Counted from the stretch's first letter, positions 1 through 6,867 are shown. The stretch: 10,987 nt of DNA from Limnoraphis robusta CS-951 (GCF_000972705.2 NZ_LATL02000215.1:1-10987), one strand, 5' to 3'. Notes: a model not told the origin generated them from the sequence alone. Numbers and translations are program-made.

Positions 1-6
1 TGAGGC

Positions 7-1251
7 ATGACTGAGAAAGCCTATCGCTACCGTTTTTACCCTACTCTTGAACAGGAAAACCTGTTGAGGAGAACACTGGGATGCGTAAGATTGGTGTACA
101 ATAAAGCACTAGCTGCACGCACTGAGGCGTGGTATAAACGTTTTGAACGAGTTGGCTATTCTCAAACTTCTTCGATGTTGACAAACTGGAAGAAAGAAGA
201 GGAATTAGACTTCTTAAATGAGGTGAGTTGTGTTCCCCTTCAACAGAGTTTAAGGCACTTGCAAACCGCTTTCAGTAACTTCTTTGCGGGTCGGGCAAAA
301 TACCCAAACTTCAAGAGAAAACGTAACGGTGGCAGTGCTGAATTCACCAAGTCGGCCTTTAAGTTTAAAGAGGGTCAAGTCTATATCGCCAAGTGCTTTG
401 AAGCTTTACCCATTCGATGGAGTCGTCAACTTCCCAAGGGATGCGTACCTTCTACAATTACGGTCAAATTAGATCCTAGTGGAAGATGGTTTGTTTCTTT
501 GAGGATTGACGACCCAACAGACCACAAACTAAAACCCATCGATAAAAAAGTGGGAATTGATCTGGGAATTACCAGTCTGTTTACCACGTCAGATGGGGTT
601 AAAGTTTCCAACCCCAAACATTTTGACAAGCTATACAAAAAACTCAGACGCGCTCAAAAGTCTTTAAGCCGAAAAACTAAAGGTTCTTTGAACAGAGAGA
701 GAGCAAGAGTTAAAGTAGCTCGAATTCAAGCTAAAATTGCCGATTGCAGGCGCGACCAAACTCACAAGCTAACAACTCAACTAATGAGTAAAAATCAAAC
801 GATAGTAGTTGAGGATTTAGCTGTAAAGAACATGGTCAAAAATCACAAATTAGCCAGAGCAATTAGTGATGCCAACTGGGGAGAACTTGTCCGACAACTC
901 ACTTATAAAGCCTCGTGGTATGGGCGAGAATTAATCAAAATAGATAGATGGTTTCCCAGTTCAAAGCGTTGTTCTAATTGTGGATACATTGCAGAAAAGC
1001 GGTGCGACCCCGCGTCGTCTCACGACGCTAGGGAACGCGCACCAAGAGGAATGCCGTTGAATATTAGGGAATGGGATTGTCCTAAGTGCAACTCTCACCA
1101 TGATCGAGATATCAACGCTAGTATAAACATTTTGGCGGCAGGGCTTGCCGTGTCAGTCTGTGGAGCGACCGTAAGAGCCGAACAGAGTAAATCTGTTAAG
1201 CCAGGTGCGAAAAGCTCTTCTTTGAAGAGAAAGAAGCAGAAACCCAAATAG
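7..1251 (+). CDS. tnpB: RNA-guided endonuclease TnpB (IS200/IS605 OrfB family)
   Basis: TnpB proteins are RuvC-type nucleases guided by an RNA from the transposon right end. They cut DNA next to a short target motif and help keep the element in place. The N-terminal helix-turn-helix-like part (about 1-40, with RYRFYPT) and the DUF/wedge region come first. The RuvC motifs follow: GIDLGI with D185, VVEDLAVKN with E269, and HDRDINASINI with D366/D368, of which D368 is the likely third catalytic Asp. The zinc-finger cysteines are C322/C325 and C358/C361. The tail is Lys-rich. All key residues are present, and 414 residues is usual apart from a 17-residue insert (332-348) between the cysteine pairs, encoded by a palindromic repeat. 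The start matches the family N-terminus; the GAGG before it is too close to act as a normal ribosome site. Catalytic competence is inferred, and the insert could disturb zinc binding. Confidence 0.95.
   Translation: MTEKAYRYRFYPTLEQENLLRRTLGCVRLVYNKALAARTEAWYKRFERVGYSQTSSMLTNWKKEEELDFLNEVSCVPLQQSLRHLQTAFSNFFAGRAKYPNFKRKRNGGSAEFTKSAFKFKEGQVYIAKCFEALPIRWSRQLPKGCVPSTITVKLDPSGRWFVSLRIDDPTDHKLKPIDKKVGIDLGITSLFTTSDGVKVSNPKHFDKLYKKLRRAQKSLSRKTKGSLNRERARVKVARIQAKIADCRRDQTHKLTTQLMSKNQTIVVEDLAVKNMVKNHKLARAISDANWGELVRQLTYKASWYGRELIKIDRWFPSSKRCSNCGYIAEKRCDPASSHDARERAPRGMPLNIREWDCPKCNSHHDRDINASINILAAGLAVSVCGATVRAEQSKSVKPGAKSSSLKRKKQKPK
1001..1043. repeat. Palindromic repeat inserted in frame in tnpB
   Basis: The segment folds into a long hairpin. 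GGTGCG (1001-1006) pairs with CGCACC (1038-1043), CCC (1008-1010) with GGG (1031-1033), and GCGTCGT (1012-1018) with ACGACGC (1022-1028) around a 3-nt loop. It falls in the zinc-finger region and accounts for most of an extra stretch of 17 codons (1000-1050) that TnpB relatives, as I recall them, lack: they read CGYIAEK followed directly by MPLN. The frame is kept and no stop is introduced. It resembles the GC-rich palindromic small dispersed repeats of cyanobacteria. Its copy number in this genome cannot be seen here. Confidence 0.75.
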
Positions 1252-1862
1252 TGATGTTTGGGAATCCCGCGCCAAAAGTAAAACGTTGGCGTGCGGTCGG
1301 AGGTCAATGCTAATATTAAAGCATAAATAATCATATAAAAGAGCGAAATAAACAGACAAATCGGCAGCAGTATCAAGATTAACCAAGGAACAACACTCGC
1401 ACCATAAAAAGCTTCTCCCATATTTACCCCTAAAATATAACAGGGATTAGCATTGCCTTCATTCAGCACGCAATTTCCCTGGCGGGCTAAAAAACTGACT
1501 AAAATAATACCCAGTACACTGGGAGAAATGGGAATATACCAAATACAAAATAAAGACCAAAAAAATTGTTGACGTCCGCGAAAGATGAGATGAATTAAAA
1601 TAACAATAATCGCAATCGCAATAAAAGCGGGAACTATTCCCTGCGGTGACATCATTAACGGAAAATGCCAAGTCAGTCGAATTAAATTTTTAATTAAAAT
1701 GCCAATATTTAACCCTAAAACCTGACATTGAGAAGATTGTTCTCCGACTAAAGCACAACCTAGAGTTTGTGATAATCCCAGTAAAAAAGCTGCTGTGAGA
1801 ACGGGTAAAATGAAGCTAGCAATCAGAAAAAATAAACTTATTTTACTCCATTTATTATTCAT
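1095..1862 (-). CDS. Multi-pass membrane protein of unknown function, 3' end replaced by IS sequence
   Basis: I do not recognise a named family. Residues 1-185 are native. They hold about four hydrophobic segments (roughly 8-30, 76-94, 102-126 and 157-185) and two similar loops with the same spacing: C36-x9-C46-x3-G50-x-N52-x-G54 and C131-x9-C141-x3-G145-x-N147-x-G149. The loops are 95 residues apart and suggest an internal duplication with a possible disulfide in each half. From residue 186 (position 1307 downward) the frame reads antisense through the IS right end and the end of tnpB, adding about 70 foreign residues with no membrane character of note. The gene is therefore probably interrupted, and its true 3' end would lie beyond the left end of the element, outside the window. 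No strong ribosome site precedes ATG 1862. It follows fabD on the same strand, where a plsC-type gene might be expected. Whether the chimeric product is made or stable is unknown. Confidence 0.6.
   Translation of the reverse strand: MNNKWSKISLFFLIASFILPVLTAAFLLGLSQTLGCALVGEQSSQCQVLGLNIGILIKNLIRLTWHFPLMMSPQGIVPAFIAIAIIVILIHLIFRGRQQFFWSLFCIWYIPISPSVLGIILVSFLARQGNCVLNEGNANPCYILGVNMGEAFYGASVVPWLILILLPICLFISLFYMIIYALILALTSDRTPTFYFWRGIPKHHYLGFCFFLFKEELFAPGLTDLLCSALTVAPQTDTASPAAKMFILALISRSW
1180..1307 (+). ncRNA. Putative omega RNA (TnpB guide RNA scaffold) at the element right end
   Basis: TnpB guide RNAs normally cover the 3' end of tnpB and the right end, with the guide taken from the adjoining host DNA. 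The visible support is position plus an imperfect hairpin at 1266-1296: CGCCAA (1270-1275) pairs with TTGGCG (1286-1291), extended by a G-U pair and three more G-C pairs with a bulge. If the end is at 1307, the guide would start at 1308 in the interrupted host gene. The 5' boundary given is arbitrary. Confidence 0.4.
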
Positions 1863-1913
1863 AGTTTATCATCCAAACTGACTGTTATTATCCGGTATTT
1901 TTTTAGGGGTGCT

Positions 1914-1948
1914 GCGGTTTGTACCCTAAATTTTCAGGGATGAACCGC
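1914..1948. repeat. Hairpin-forming intergenic palindrome
   Basis: GCGGTTTGTACCCT (1914-1927) pairs with AGGGATGAACCGC (1936-1948): 13 pairs including two G-U, one bulged A and an 8-nt loop. No T-run follows directly on either strand, so it is not a standard terminator. The form (C/G-rich ends, an A/T loop, flanked by CCCC) is like dispersed palindromes common between cyanobacterial genes. It could also act as a 3' RNA stabiliser for the fabD transcript. Confidence 0.6.
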
Positions 1949-1950
1949 CC

Positions 1951-2003
1951 CAAACAAACAAGCCTCCTCAATTCTAACCTTTGGACTGAGAGAATTGAGA
2001 AGG
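1951..2003 (-). terminator. Probable terminator of the fabD transcript
   Basis: Read on the minus strand, CCTTCTCAATTCT (2003-1991) pairs with AGAATTGAGGAGG (1975-1963) with 12 of 13 positions matched and a 15-nt loop. A T-rich tract follows (CTTGTTTGTTTGG, to about 1951). It starts 31 bases after the fabD stop. The T-run is interrupted and the loop is long, so termination may be partial. Confidence 0.5.
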
Positions 2004-2033
2004 AAAAATGACCCAAACGAGAAAGAGTCAGAT

Positions 2034-2915
2034 TTATTTCAAAATTTGAGCAATAGTGCTAATATTTTCTAAGGTAATATCTGCACAAGTCCGCTTCACT
2101 AAACCCGTTAAAACTTTACCAGGGCCTATTTCAATCACCTGTTCAATTCCCTGTTTTGAAAACTGTAAACAAGTTTCCCGCCACCGAACAGAACCCGTCA
2201 TTTGTTGAACGAGGCGATCTTTCAACAGTTCTGAGTCGGTTGTCGGAGTCGGATCAACATTAGATAATACTGGAAATTTAGCATCCGAAAAATTAACCGT
2301 CGCCAAAATTTCTTGAAATTCACTCGCCGCATCTGCCATCATCGGAGAGTGAAAAGCACCCGAAACATGGAGTTTAACCACTCGTTTAGCTTTGACATTG
2401 GCAATAATCAGATCAACCGCTTCCGGTGTTCCTGAAATCACGACTTGCGCCGAACTGTTATCATTAGCCAGAACTACATTTTCTGTTTGTTGTAACTGCT
2501 GTTCAAGTTGTTGGCTATCAAAACCAATAAACGCCGCCATTTGCCCACCTGCGGTATTATTCATCAATTCTGAGCGACGTTTAACCAAAGTTAATCCTGT
2601 GGCAAAATCAAACACTTCCGCAACAGATAACGCTACATATTCACCCAAACTGTGACCTGCTACAATATCAGGAGAAAGTCCTTGTTTTTTCATCTGTTCG
2701 GCGAGGATAGTTTCCAGGACATACAAACAAGGTTGAGTGTAAAGTGTACAAGAAAGTTTATCCTCATCAGATTGACATAAATCTCGAACAGACCAACCGA
2801 GTATATTTTGAGCAATTTCTAACTGGGGTTGTGCTTCCGGTAAATCAAATAAATCTGCACCCATGCCAACGACTTGAGAACCCTGACCCGGAAAAACCCA
2901 TGCTGTTTTTGTCAT
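2034..2915 (-). CDS. fabD: Malonyl CoA-acyl carrier protein transacylase (FabD)
   Basis: FabD moves malonyl from CoA to the acyl carrier protein, supplying the extender unit for type II fatty acid synthesis in the cytoplasm. The 293 residues match the family length. Visible motifs are PGQGSQ (Q11 in the oxyanion region), GHSLGEY with nucleophile S89, KRR with the malonate-binding Arg at 113/114, GAFHSP with catalytic H189, and IGPGKVLTGL near the C-terminus. It lies 57 bp downstream of fabH on the same strand, so the two are probably cotranscribed, and its product is the substrate FabH needs. No Shine-Dalgarno sequence is seen before ATG 2915, but the N-terminus (TAWVFPGQGSQ) fits the family. 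A terminator-like hairpin follows. It appears intact. Confidence 0.97.
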   Translation of the reverse strand: MTKTAWVFPGQGSQVVGMGADLFDLPEAQPQLEIAQNILGWSVRDLCQSDEDKLSCTLYTQPCLYVLETILAEQMKKQGLSPDIVAGHSLGEYVALSVAEVFDFATGLTLVKRRSELMNNTAGGQMAAFIGFDSQQLEQQLQQTENVVLANDNSSAQVVISGTPEAVDLIIANVKAKRVVKLHVSGAFHSPMMADAASEFQEILATVNFSDAKFPVLSNVDPTPTTDSELLKDRLVQQMTGSVRWRETCLQFSKQGIEQVIEIGPGKVLTGLVKRTCADITLENISTIAQILK

Positions 2916-2972
2916 TTGTTATGTGATTCAATTTTTAGCGAGAAAAGTAGTATAACCAGAAAATCAGCAACT

Positions 2973-3965
2973 TTAAAATCCCCATTGAAAAATAGCAGCC
3001 CCCCAAGACAATCCAGCCCCAAACCCAGAAGTCGCAATCACATCACCCGGTTGAATTTTAGCGGAACGCACGGCTTCATCAAGTGCAATGGGAATAGAAC
3101 CGGCCGAAGTATTGCCATAATTGGCGAGATTGCTAATCACTTTTTCCGAGGGAATATTCAGGCGTTGCGCGACAGCATCCATAATTCGTTGATTGGCTTG
3201 ATGGAGAATCAACCAGTCAATCTGATCAACCGTTAAGTTGGCTCGAAATAGAGCTTTTTCGATCACTTCCGGCACCTTTTTCACTGCAAAGCGATAAACT
3301 TCTTGACCATTCATCGTCACAGGTTGATAAGTGCCTTGACTGACAGTTACTCCGTCGATTAACGGTTGAGGTTGCCCTTGAAACGCCAAGTTCAGACAGT
3401 TATTCTGAGTACCATCACTGCGTAATTCAAAGCCCAAAAGGTGATCAGATTCACAGGCTTGCAAAACCACCGCCCCAGCGCCATCACCGAATAAAACACA
3501 AGTGCTGCGATCAGACCAATCGACCCAACGGGAGAGAATATCGCCGCCAACCAGGAGAACCGTTTTGTAAACGCCTGTCCGAATGAACTGAGCGGCGGTG
3601 ACTAAACCAAAAACAAAACCCGAACAAGCCGCCGTTAAATCAAAAGCCACCGCTTGAGTGGCTGCGAGTTGTCCTTGAATTTGACTCGCCGTACCAAATA
3701 AGTCATCCGGTGTCGAAGTCGCCAAGAGAATCAAGTCAATCTCAGAAGGGTCAATTTGTGCCATCGCGAGAGCCTGTTTTGAGGCTATTGTTGCAATGGA
3801 ACACAAACTGGTTTGAGGATCGGCCAACCGTCGAGAGCGAATTCCAGTACGAGAAGCAATCCATTCATCAGAAGTCTCAACAATTTTTGAGAGTCCGTGA
3901 TTATCCAAAGAAACAGGCGGTGTAGCCGAGCCACTGCCTATAATCGCAATACCTGTATTCGTCAT
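2973..3965 (-). CDS. fabH: Beta-ketoacyl-ACP synthase III (FabH)
   Basis: FabH condenses acetyl-CoA with malonyl-ACP to give acetoacetyl-ACP, the first step of type II fatty acid synthesis. The 330 residues are the usual length. The thiolase-fold catalytic triad is complete: C114 in TAACSGF, H255 in LHQANQRI and N285 in NYGNTSAGS. Other family signatures are TSDEWIASRTGIRSR near residues 31-45, FGDGAGAVVL at 159-168 and GFGAGLSWGA near the end. It lies between plsX (309 bp upstream) and fabD (57 bp downstream), a common grouping in bacteria. The long upstream gap has a weak promoter-like sequence, so fabH-fabD may have its own start in addition to any read-through from plsX. No clear ribosome site precedes ATG 3965. 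Confidence 0.97.
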   Translation of the reverse strand: MTNTGIAIIGSGSATPPVSLDNHGLSKIVETSDEWIASRTGIRSRRLADPQTSLCSIATIASKQALAMAQIDPSEIDLILLATSTPDDLFGTASQIQGQLAATQAVAFDLTAACSGFVFGLVTAAQFIRTGVYKTVLLVGGDILSRWVDWSDRSTCVLFGDGAGAVVLQACESDHLLGFELRSDGTQNNCLNLAFQGQPQPLIDGVTVSQGTYQPVTMNGQEVYRFAVKKVPEVIEKALFRANLTVDQIDWLILHQANQRIMDAVAQRLNIPSEKVISNLANYGNTSAGSIPIALDEAVRSAKIQPGDVIATSGFGAGLSWGAAIFQWGF

Positions 3966-4274
3966 GTCTGCTTGCTTAGAAGTAATCAGAAGTTAGAACC
4001 CGATGAGAGTCCCGATTGCTCGAACAATAAATATTAATGGGTAAATGGGTTTATCAATTCAGCTTTACCTCGGGCAATTGTTTTTCATACATTTTCCATC
4101 TGGTTCACTTAAACCAAGTCACAGACGGTCAAGAAGTCTGTTGTGCTGTTAATGATCGCATCTTATCAATGTTCGGCACGCAAATTCTAGAGAGGCTGAT
4201 GATTAATCGAGGACTCATTGAGCATAAAATGAGCGGGAAGTTCAGTCAAACTCCCCTCAATGCTCCCATGCCAA
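3966..4274. other. plsX-fabH intergenic region (309 bp)
   Basis: This gap is long for an operon-internal spacer. I see a weak hairpin at 4235-4255 (GGGAAGTT against AAACTCCC with one bulge), about 20 bases past the plsX stop, without a real T-run. There is also a weak promoter candidate for fabH. An open frame on the plus strand (4037-4348) crosses it but runs antisense into plsX and has no recognisable features. Nothing else stands out. Confidence 0.4.
4030..4057 (-). promoter_or_regulatory. Weak promoter candidate for fabH-fabD
   Basis: On the minus strand TTGATA (4057-4052) is followed after 16 bases by AATATT (4035-4030), roughly -35 and -10 elements of a sigma70-type promoter. Transcription would start near 4023, leaving a leader of about 58 bases before ATG 3965. 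The match is modest and such sequences arise by chance in A/T-rich DNA. Confidence 0.25.
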
Positions 4275-5312
4275 CTACTGACCGCTTACTGCCTTTTGAT
4301 GATCTTTTTGGTACTGAGATTGAATCCGTTCTAGAACACGATTGTTAATTGCGTCCTTAGCGGAACGAACCGCATTGCAAATGGTTGGCGCTTTGGATGA
4401 ACCGTGACTGATGATGCAAATTCCGGCGACTCCTAAAAGCAATCCACCCCCATGTTCGACGTGATCAACCCGTTGTTTGAATCGTTTTAAACTGGGTTTC
4501 AACATTGCAGCTCCGATTTGAGAGCGTAACCCGGTTGATAGCTCCTCTTTGAGTAGATGTAATACAATCTCACCGACCCCTTCGGCAAATTTCAGCAGAA
4601 CATTACCGACGAAGCCATCACAAACGATCACATCATATTGACCGGATAAGACATCACGGCCTTCTGCATTTCCTGCAAAACTAATTTGCGTGTTTTCTTG
4701 AAGCATTTCATAGGTACGAACGGCGAGATCGTTGCCTTTACAGGCTTCCTCACCGATATTCAGCAAGCCCACCCGAGGTTCATCAACCCCTAAGACGTAC
4801 TTGCTATAAATCGTTCCCATCACGGCAAATTGCTCTAAAAATTTGGGACGACAATCGACATTCGCCCCAACATCGAGAACGAGAACCGGAGAAGTCGGAT
4901 TTAAAGTGGGCATCACAGCCCCAATTGCCGGCCGATCAATTCCCGGTAGCCGACCGACTCGTAGCAAAGCGGCCGCCATCGCCGCCCCGGAGTGGCCAGC
5001 AGAGACAACTGCATCCGCTCTTTTTTCTTTGAGCAGATTCATTGCTACATTAATGGAAGCCTTGGGCTTACGTTTGAGAGCGCTCAATGGCTCTTCGTGC
5101 ATTTCAATCGTTCCTTCGGAGGGTACGATTTCCGGTGGAGGAGAGACAGAGGGGTGATGCTTCAGACAAGCTTCGAGTTGCGGTGGATCTCCAACCAGCA
5201 ACACCTCAACACCCAATTTCTCTTGTGCCATTAATGCTCCTGCAACAATTTCTGCGGGAGCAAAATCCCCACCCATAGCGTCAATTGCAATCCGTGCGCG
5301 AGTTGAACCCAT
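4275..5312 (-). CDS. plsX: Phosphate acyltransferase PlsX
   Basis: PlsX converts acyl-ACP and inorganic phosphate into acyl-phosphate, the donor used by PlsY to acylate glycerol-3-phosphate. It thus links fatty acid synthesis to membrane lipid synthesis and acts at the inner face of the membrane. The 345 residues agree with the family. Visible motifs are DAMGGD (11-16), a SAGHSGAAMAAAL segment, LDVGAN, LLNIGEEACKGND, CDGFVGNVLLKFAEG and the C-terminal HGSS. The start at 5312 gives the expected short N-terminus before IAIDAMGGD; no clear Shine-Dalgarno sequence precedes it. It is the first gene of the plsX-fabH-fabD block and is divergent from the carboxypeptidase gene across 198 bp. It appears intact. 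Confidence 0.97.
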   Translation of the reverse strand: MGSTRARIAIDAMGGDFAPAEIVAGALMAQEKLGVEVLLVGDPPQLEACLKHHPSVSPPPEIVPSEGTIEMHEEPLSALKRKPKASINVAMNLLKEKRADAVVSAGHSGAAMAAALLRVGRLPGIDRPAIGAVMPTLNPTSPVLVLDVGANVDCRPKFLEQFAVMGTIYSKYVLGVDEPRVGLLNIGEEACKGNDLAVRTYEMLQENTQISFAGNAEGRDVLSGQYDVIVCDGFVGNVLLKFAEGVGEIVLHLLKEELSTGLRSQIGAAMLKPSLKRFKQRVDHVEHGGGLLLGVAGICIISHGSSKAPTICNAVRSAKDAINNRVLERIQSQYQKDHQKAVSGQ

Positions 5313-5442
5313 TGACCAGTGTTAGAGAAACCTTAAAGATCTTACCAAAGAGTTATATCTCTTTATCAGTGAACGATTTTTTCAGTGATCACTCACCAGT
5401 GTTGTAGAGGTAATTAATCAATTACCCGTACCAGTTATCAGC

Positions 5443-5470
5443 TATAAGCTGTAACCTATAACCTGTAAGC
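5443..5470. repeat. Two-copy 14-bp tandem repeat
   Basis: TATAAGCTGTAACC (5443-5456) is followed directly by TATAACCTGTAAGC (5457-5470), 12 of 14 positions identical, and the next bases (TGT) continue the motif. It lies 40-68 bases before the carboxypeptidase start, where it could overlap a promoter (TATAAC and TATAAG are -10-like) or be a simple duplication. Confidence 0.6.
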
Positions 5471-5497
5471 TGTTGACTGCCACTGAAGAACAGAAAT

Positions 5498-5504
5498 AAA
5501 GGAG
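5498..5504 (+). promoter_or_regulatory. Ribosome binding site of the carboxypeptidase gene
   Basis: AAAGGAG lies six bases before ATG 5511. It is the clearest Shine-Dalgarno sequence in the window, contrasts with plsX, fabH and fabD, and supports this start codon. Confidence 0.8.
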
Positions 5505-5510
5505 TTAAGA

Positions 5511-6809
5511 ATGTTAGATGTGTTTAGCTCGGGAGTCCTATCGGTGTGGCTAGAGATGGCAGGTGTCAACAAAATTGAGTTAAATGCTGCCACTCGGCAA
5601 GTTTGGGAAGGTGGACTCTCTAAGTTAATCTTACTCGATCAACCTGACCCGATTGCCGCCAGTCTTGTGGAGCAGTATCTCAACCGACTGGCCGAACGAG
5701 GATTATCAGATCAAGTTCAAGGGGTTTGGATTCAAGCAGGCCCGGTTTCAATGGCCAGTAATGTCGGGACAACACCGCTTCCGGCGGCTTCGATTACAAA
5801 AGTGGCGACTTCTTTAGCGGCTTTACAACAGTGGACACCTGATTATCAATTTGAAACTTTGATTGCGGCGACTGGCCCTGTGGAAAATGGCGTGGTTCAG
5901 GGTGATTTAGTGGTTGTTGGGAGTGGTGATCCGTTTTTTGTTTGGGAAGAAGGTTTTGCTTTGGGAAATACCCTCAACCAAATGGGGATTACTCAGGTGA
6001 TGGGAAATTTAATTATTTCCGGCAATTTCTCGATGAATTATGAGTCTAACCCCATGAAAGCGGGTGAATTTCTCAAACAGGCTTTAGATTCTCGACTTTG
6101 GCCGGCCGAAGCTGCCGCTCAATATGACTCACGAATGCCTCCCGGAACCCCTAGACCGATTGTGGCGATCGCAGGTACGGTTCAACCTCAGTATACAACG
6201 GTACAAGCCAGTCCCCTCGTTCGGCATAAATCCTTACCCCTGGCGGAAATCATCAAACAAATGAATATTTACAGCAATAATTTGATGTCGGAAATGTTGG
6301 CTCAAAGTGTGGGGGGAGCGGCGGTTGTTCGAGAAAGAGCGGCAATGGCTGCGGGGGTTTCTGTTGATGAAATTCAACTGATTAATGGGTCAGGATTAGG
6401 CCATGAAAATCAAATTTCGGCAAGAGCTGCTGTGGCGATGTTTATGGCACTACAACAAAAATTAGACGGTACAAATTTAAACGTTGCTGATCTATTTCCG
6501 GTTTCAGGACGTGATATTGGAACGCTGGAATTTCGCAATGTTCCCCGTCATTCTGCGGTGAAAACAGGCAGTTTATTTGATGTTAGTGCTTTGGCTGGGG
6601 CTATACCGACAAGGGATAGAGGTGTGGTTTGGTTTGCGATTATTAACCGAGGAACGGGATTAGATGATTTACGCGATCAGCAAGATTGGTTGTTGCAACA
6701 ATTAGTTAGTCAGTGGGGAACGCCTGCAACGTTACCACCCGCTATTTCTCCTCATATTGATGGCCGAAAACCTTTCCTCGGAGATATGAGTCGCAACGAA
6801 ATTCTTTGA
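5511..6809 (+). CDS. dacB: D-alanyl-D-alanine carboxypeptidase / endopeptidase (PBP4, peptidase family S13)
   Basis: Family S13 enzymes remove the terminal D-Ala from peptidoglycan stem peptides or cut crosslinks, in the periplasm. All three penicillin-binding motifs are present: SITK (S94 nucleophile, K97), SNN (255-257) and KTG (351-353). NGSGLGHENQIS (292-303) is a further PBP4-like signature, and VGSGDP (136-141) fits the conserved GGGDP-like stretch. At 432 residues it is close to family size. The N-terminus (MLDVFSSGVLSVWLEMAGV) is only mildly hydrophobic and is not a clear Sec signal peptide. As I recall, cyanobacterial members start similarly, so this is probably a subfamily trait rather than a wrong start, and the strong ribosome site supports ATG 5511. 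It is monocistronic: divergent from plsX and followed by a terminator about 60 bases after its stop. A HIP1 octamer lies inside it. Confidence 0.93.
   Translation: MLDVFSSGVLSVWLEMAGVNKIELNAATRQVWEGGLSKLILLDQPDPIAASLVEQYLNRLAERGLSDQVQGVWIQAGPVSMASNVGTTPLPAASITKVATSLAALQQWTPDYQFETLIAATGPVENGVVQGDLVVVGSGDPFFVWEEGFALGNTLNQMGITQVMGNLIISGNFSMNYESNPMKAGEFLKQALDSRLWPAEAAAQYDSRMPPGTPRPIVAIAGTVQPQYTTVQASPLVRHKSLPLAEIIKQMNIYSNNLMSEMLAQSVGGAAVVRERAAMAAGVSVDEIQLINGSGLGHENQISARAAVAMFMALQQKLDGTNLNVADLFPVSGRDIGTLEFRNVPRHSAVKTGSLFDVSALAGAIPTRDRGVVWFAIINRGTGLDDLRDQQDWLLQQLVSQWGTPATLPPAISPHIDGRKPFLGDMSRNEIL
6165..6172. repeat. HIP1 octamer (GCGATCGC)
   Basis: This is the highly iterated palindrome typical of many cyanobacterial genomes. 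It is the only copy I noticed in the window, so this genome may not be HIP1-rich, or this stretch may simply be poor in it. Confidence 0.8.
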
Positions 6810-6867
6810 CTTTATCTCTAGGATTTTCTAGGTTGCTGTTGAGTTGACCGCAACAAATATTCTTAGT

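Larger units (their letters stand above)
1..1307 (+). mobile_element. Right part of an IS200/IS605-family element (tnpB plus right end)
   Basis: The element is identified by its tnpB gene. Its right boundary is inferred at about 1307, a few bases either way. There the sequence after tnpB forms an imperfect hairpin (1266-1296) and then ends GGAGGTCAA, which resembles right ends I recall for related cyanobacterial elements. From 1308 the sequence reads as the coding strand complement of a membrane-protein gene, which supports a host junction there. The left end and any tnpA lie before position 1, so it cannot be told whether the element is autonomous. IS200/IS605 elements have subterminal hairpins rather than terminal inverted repeats and make no target duplication, so none is expected. 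Confidence 0.7.
5313..5510. promoter_or_regulatory. Divergent regulatory region between plsX and the carboxypeptidase gene
   Basis: Both transcripts must start here or nearby. It holds several small symmetric sequences. These are AAAGAG(N6)CTCTTT at 5347-5364, the perfect decamer palindrome AGTGATCACT at 5384-5393, and GGTAATT(N4)AATTACC at 5409-5426. ACCAGTGTT occurs at both 5315-5323 and 5395-5403. The region also carries a 14-bp tandem repeat. A TATAAC hexamer on the minus strand (inside 5347-5364) could be a plsX -10 box, but no good -35 accompanies it. Which elements bind a regulator cannot be told from sequence. Confidence 0.5.

Noticed and set aside
1000..1050. Possible frameshift or pseudogene lesion in tnpB at the palindrome
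   Set aside because: The insert is a multiple of three and the downstream zinc-finger cysteines and third RuvC motif stay in frame.
1153..1386. Second minus-strand frame (77 codons) across the element junction
   Set aside because: It overlaps the other minus-strand frame and the antisense of tnpB, and lacks the start context and membrane features of the native gene.
4037..4348. Plus-strand open frame of 103 codons between fabH and plsX
   Set aside because: It runs antisense into the plsX 3' end, lacks a ribosome site and shows no recognisable motif or membrane pattern.
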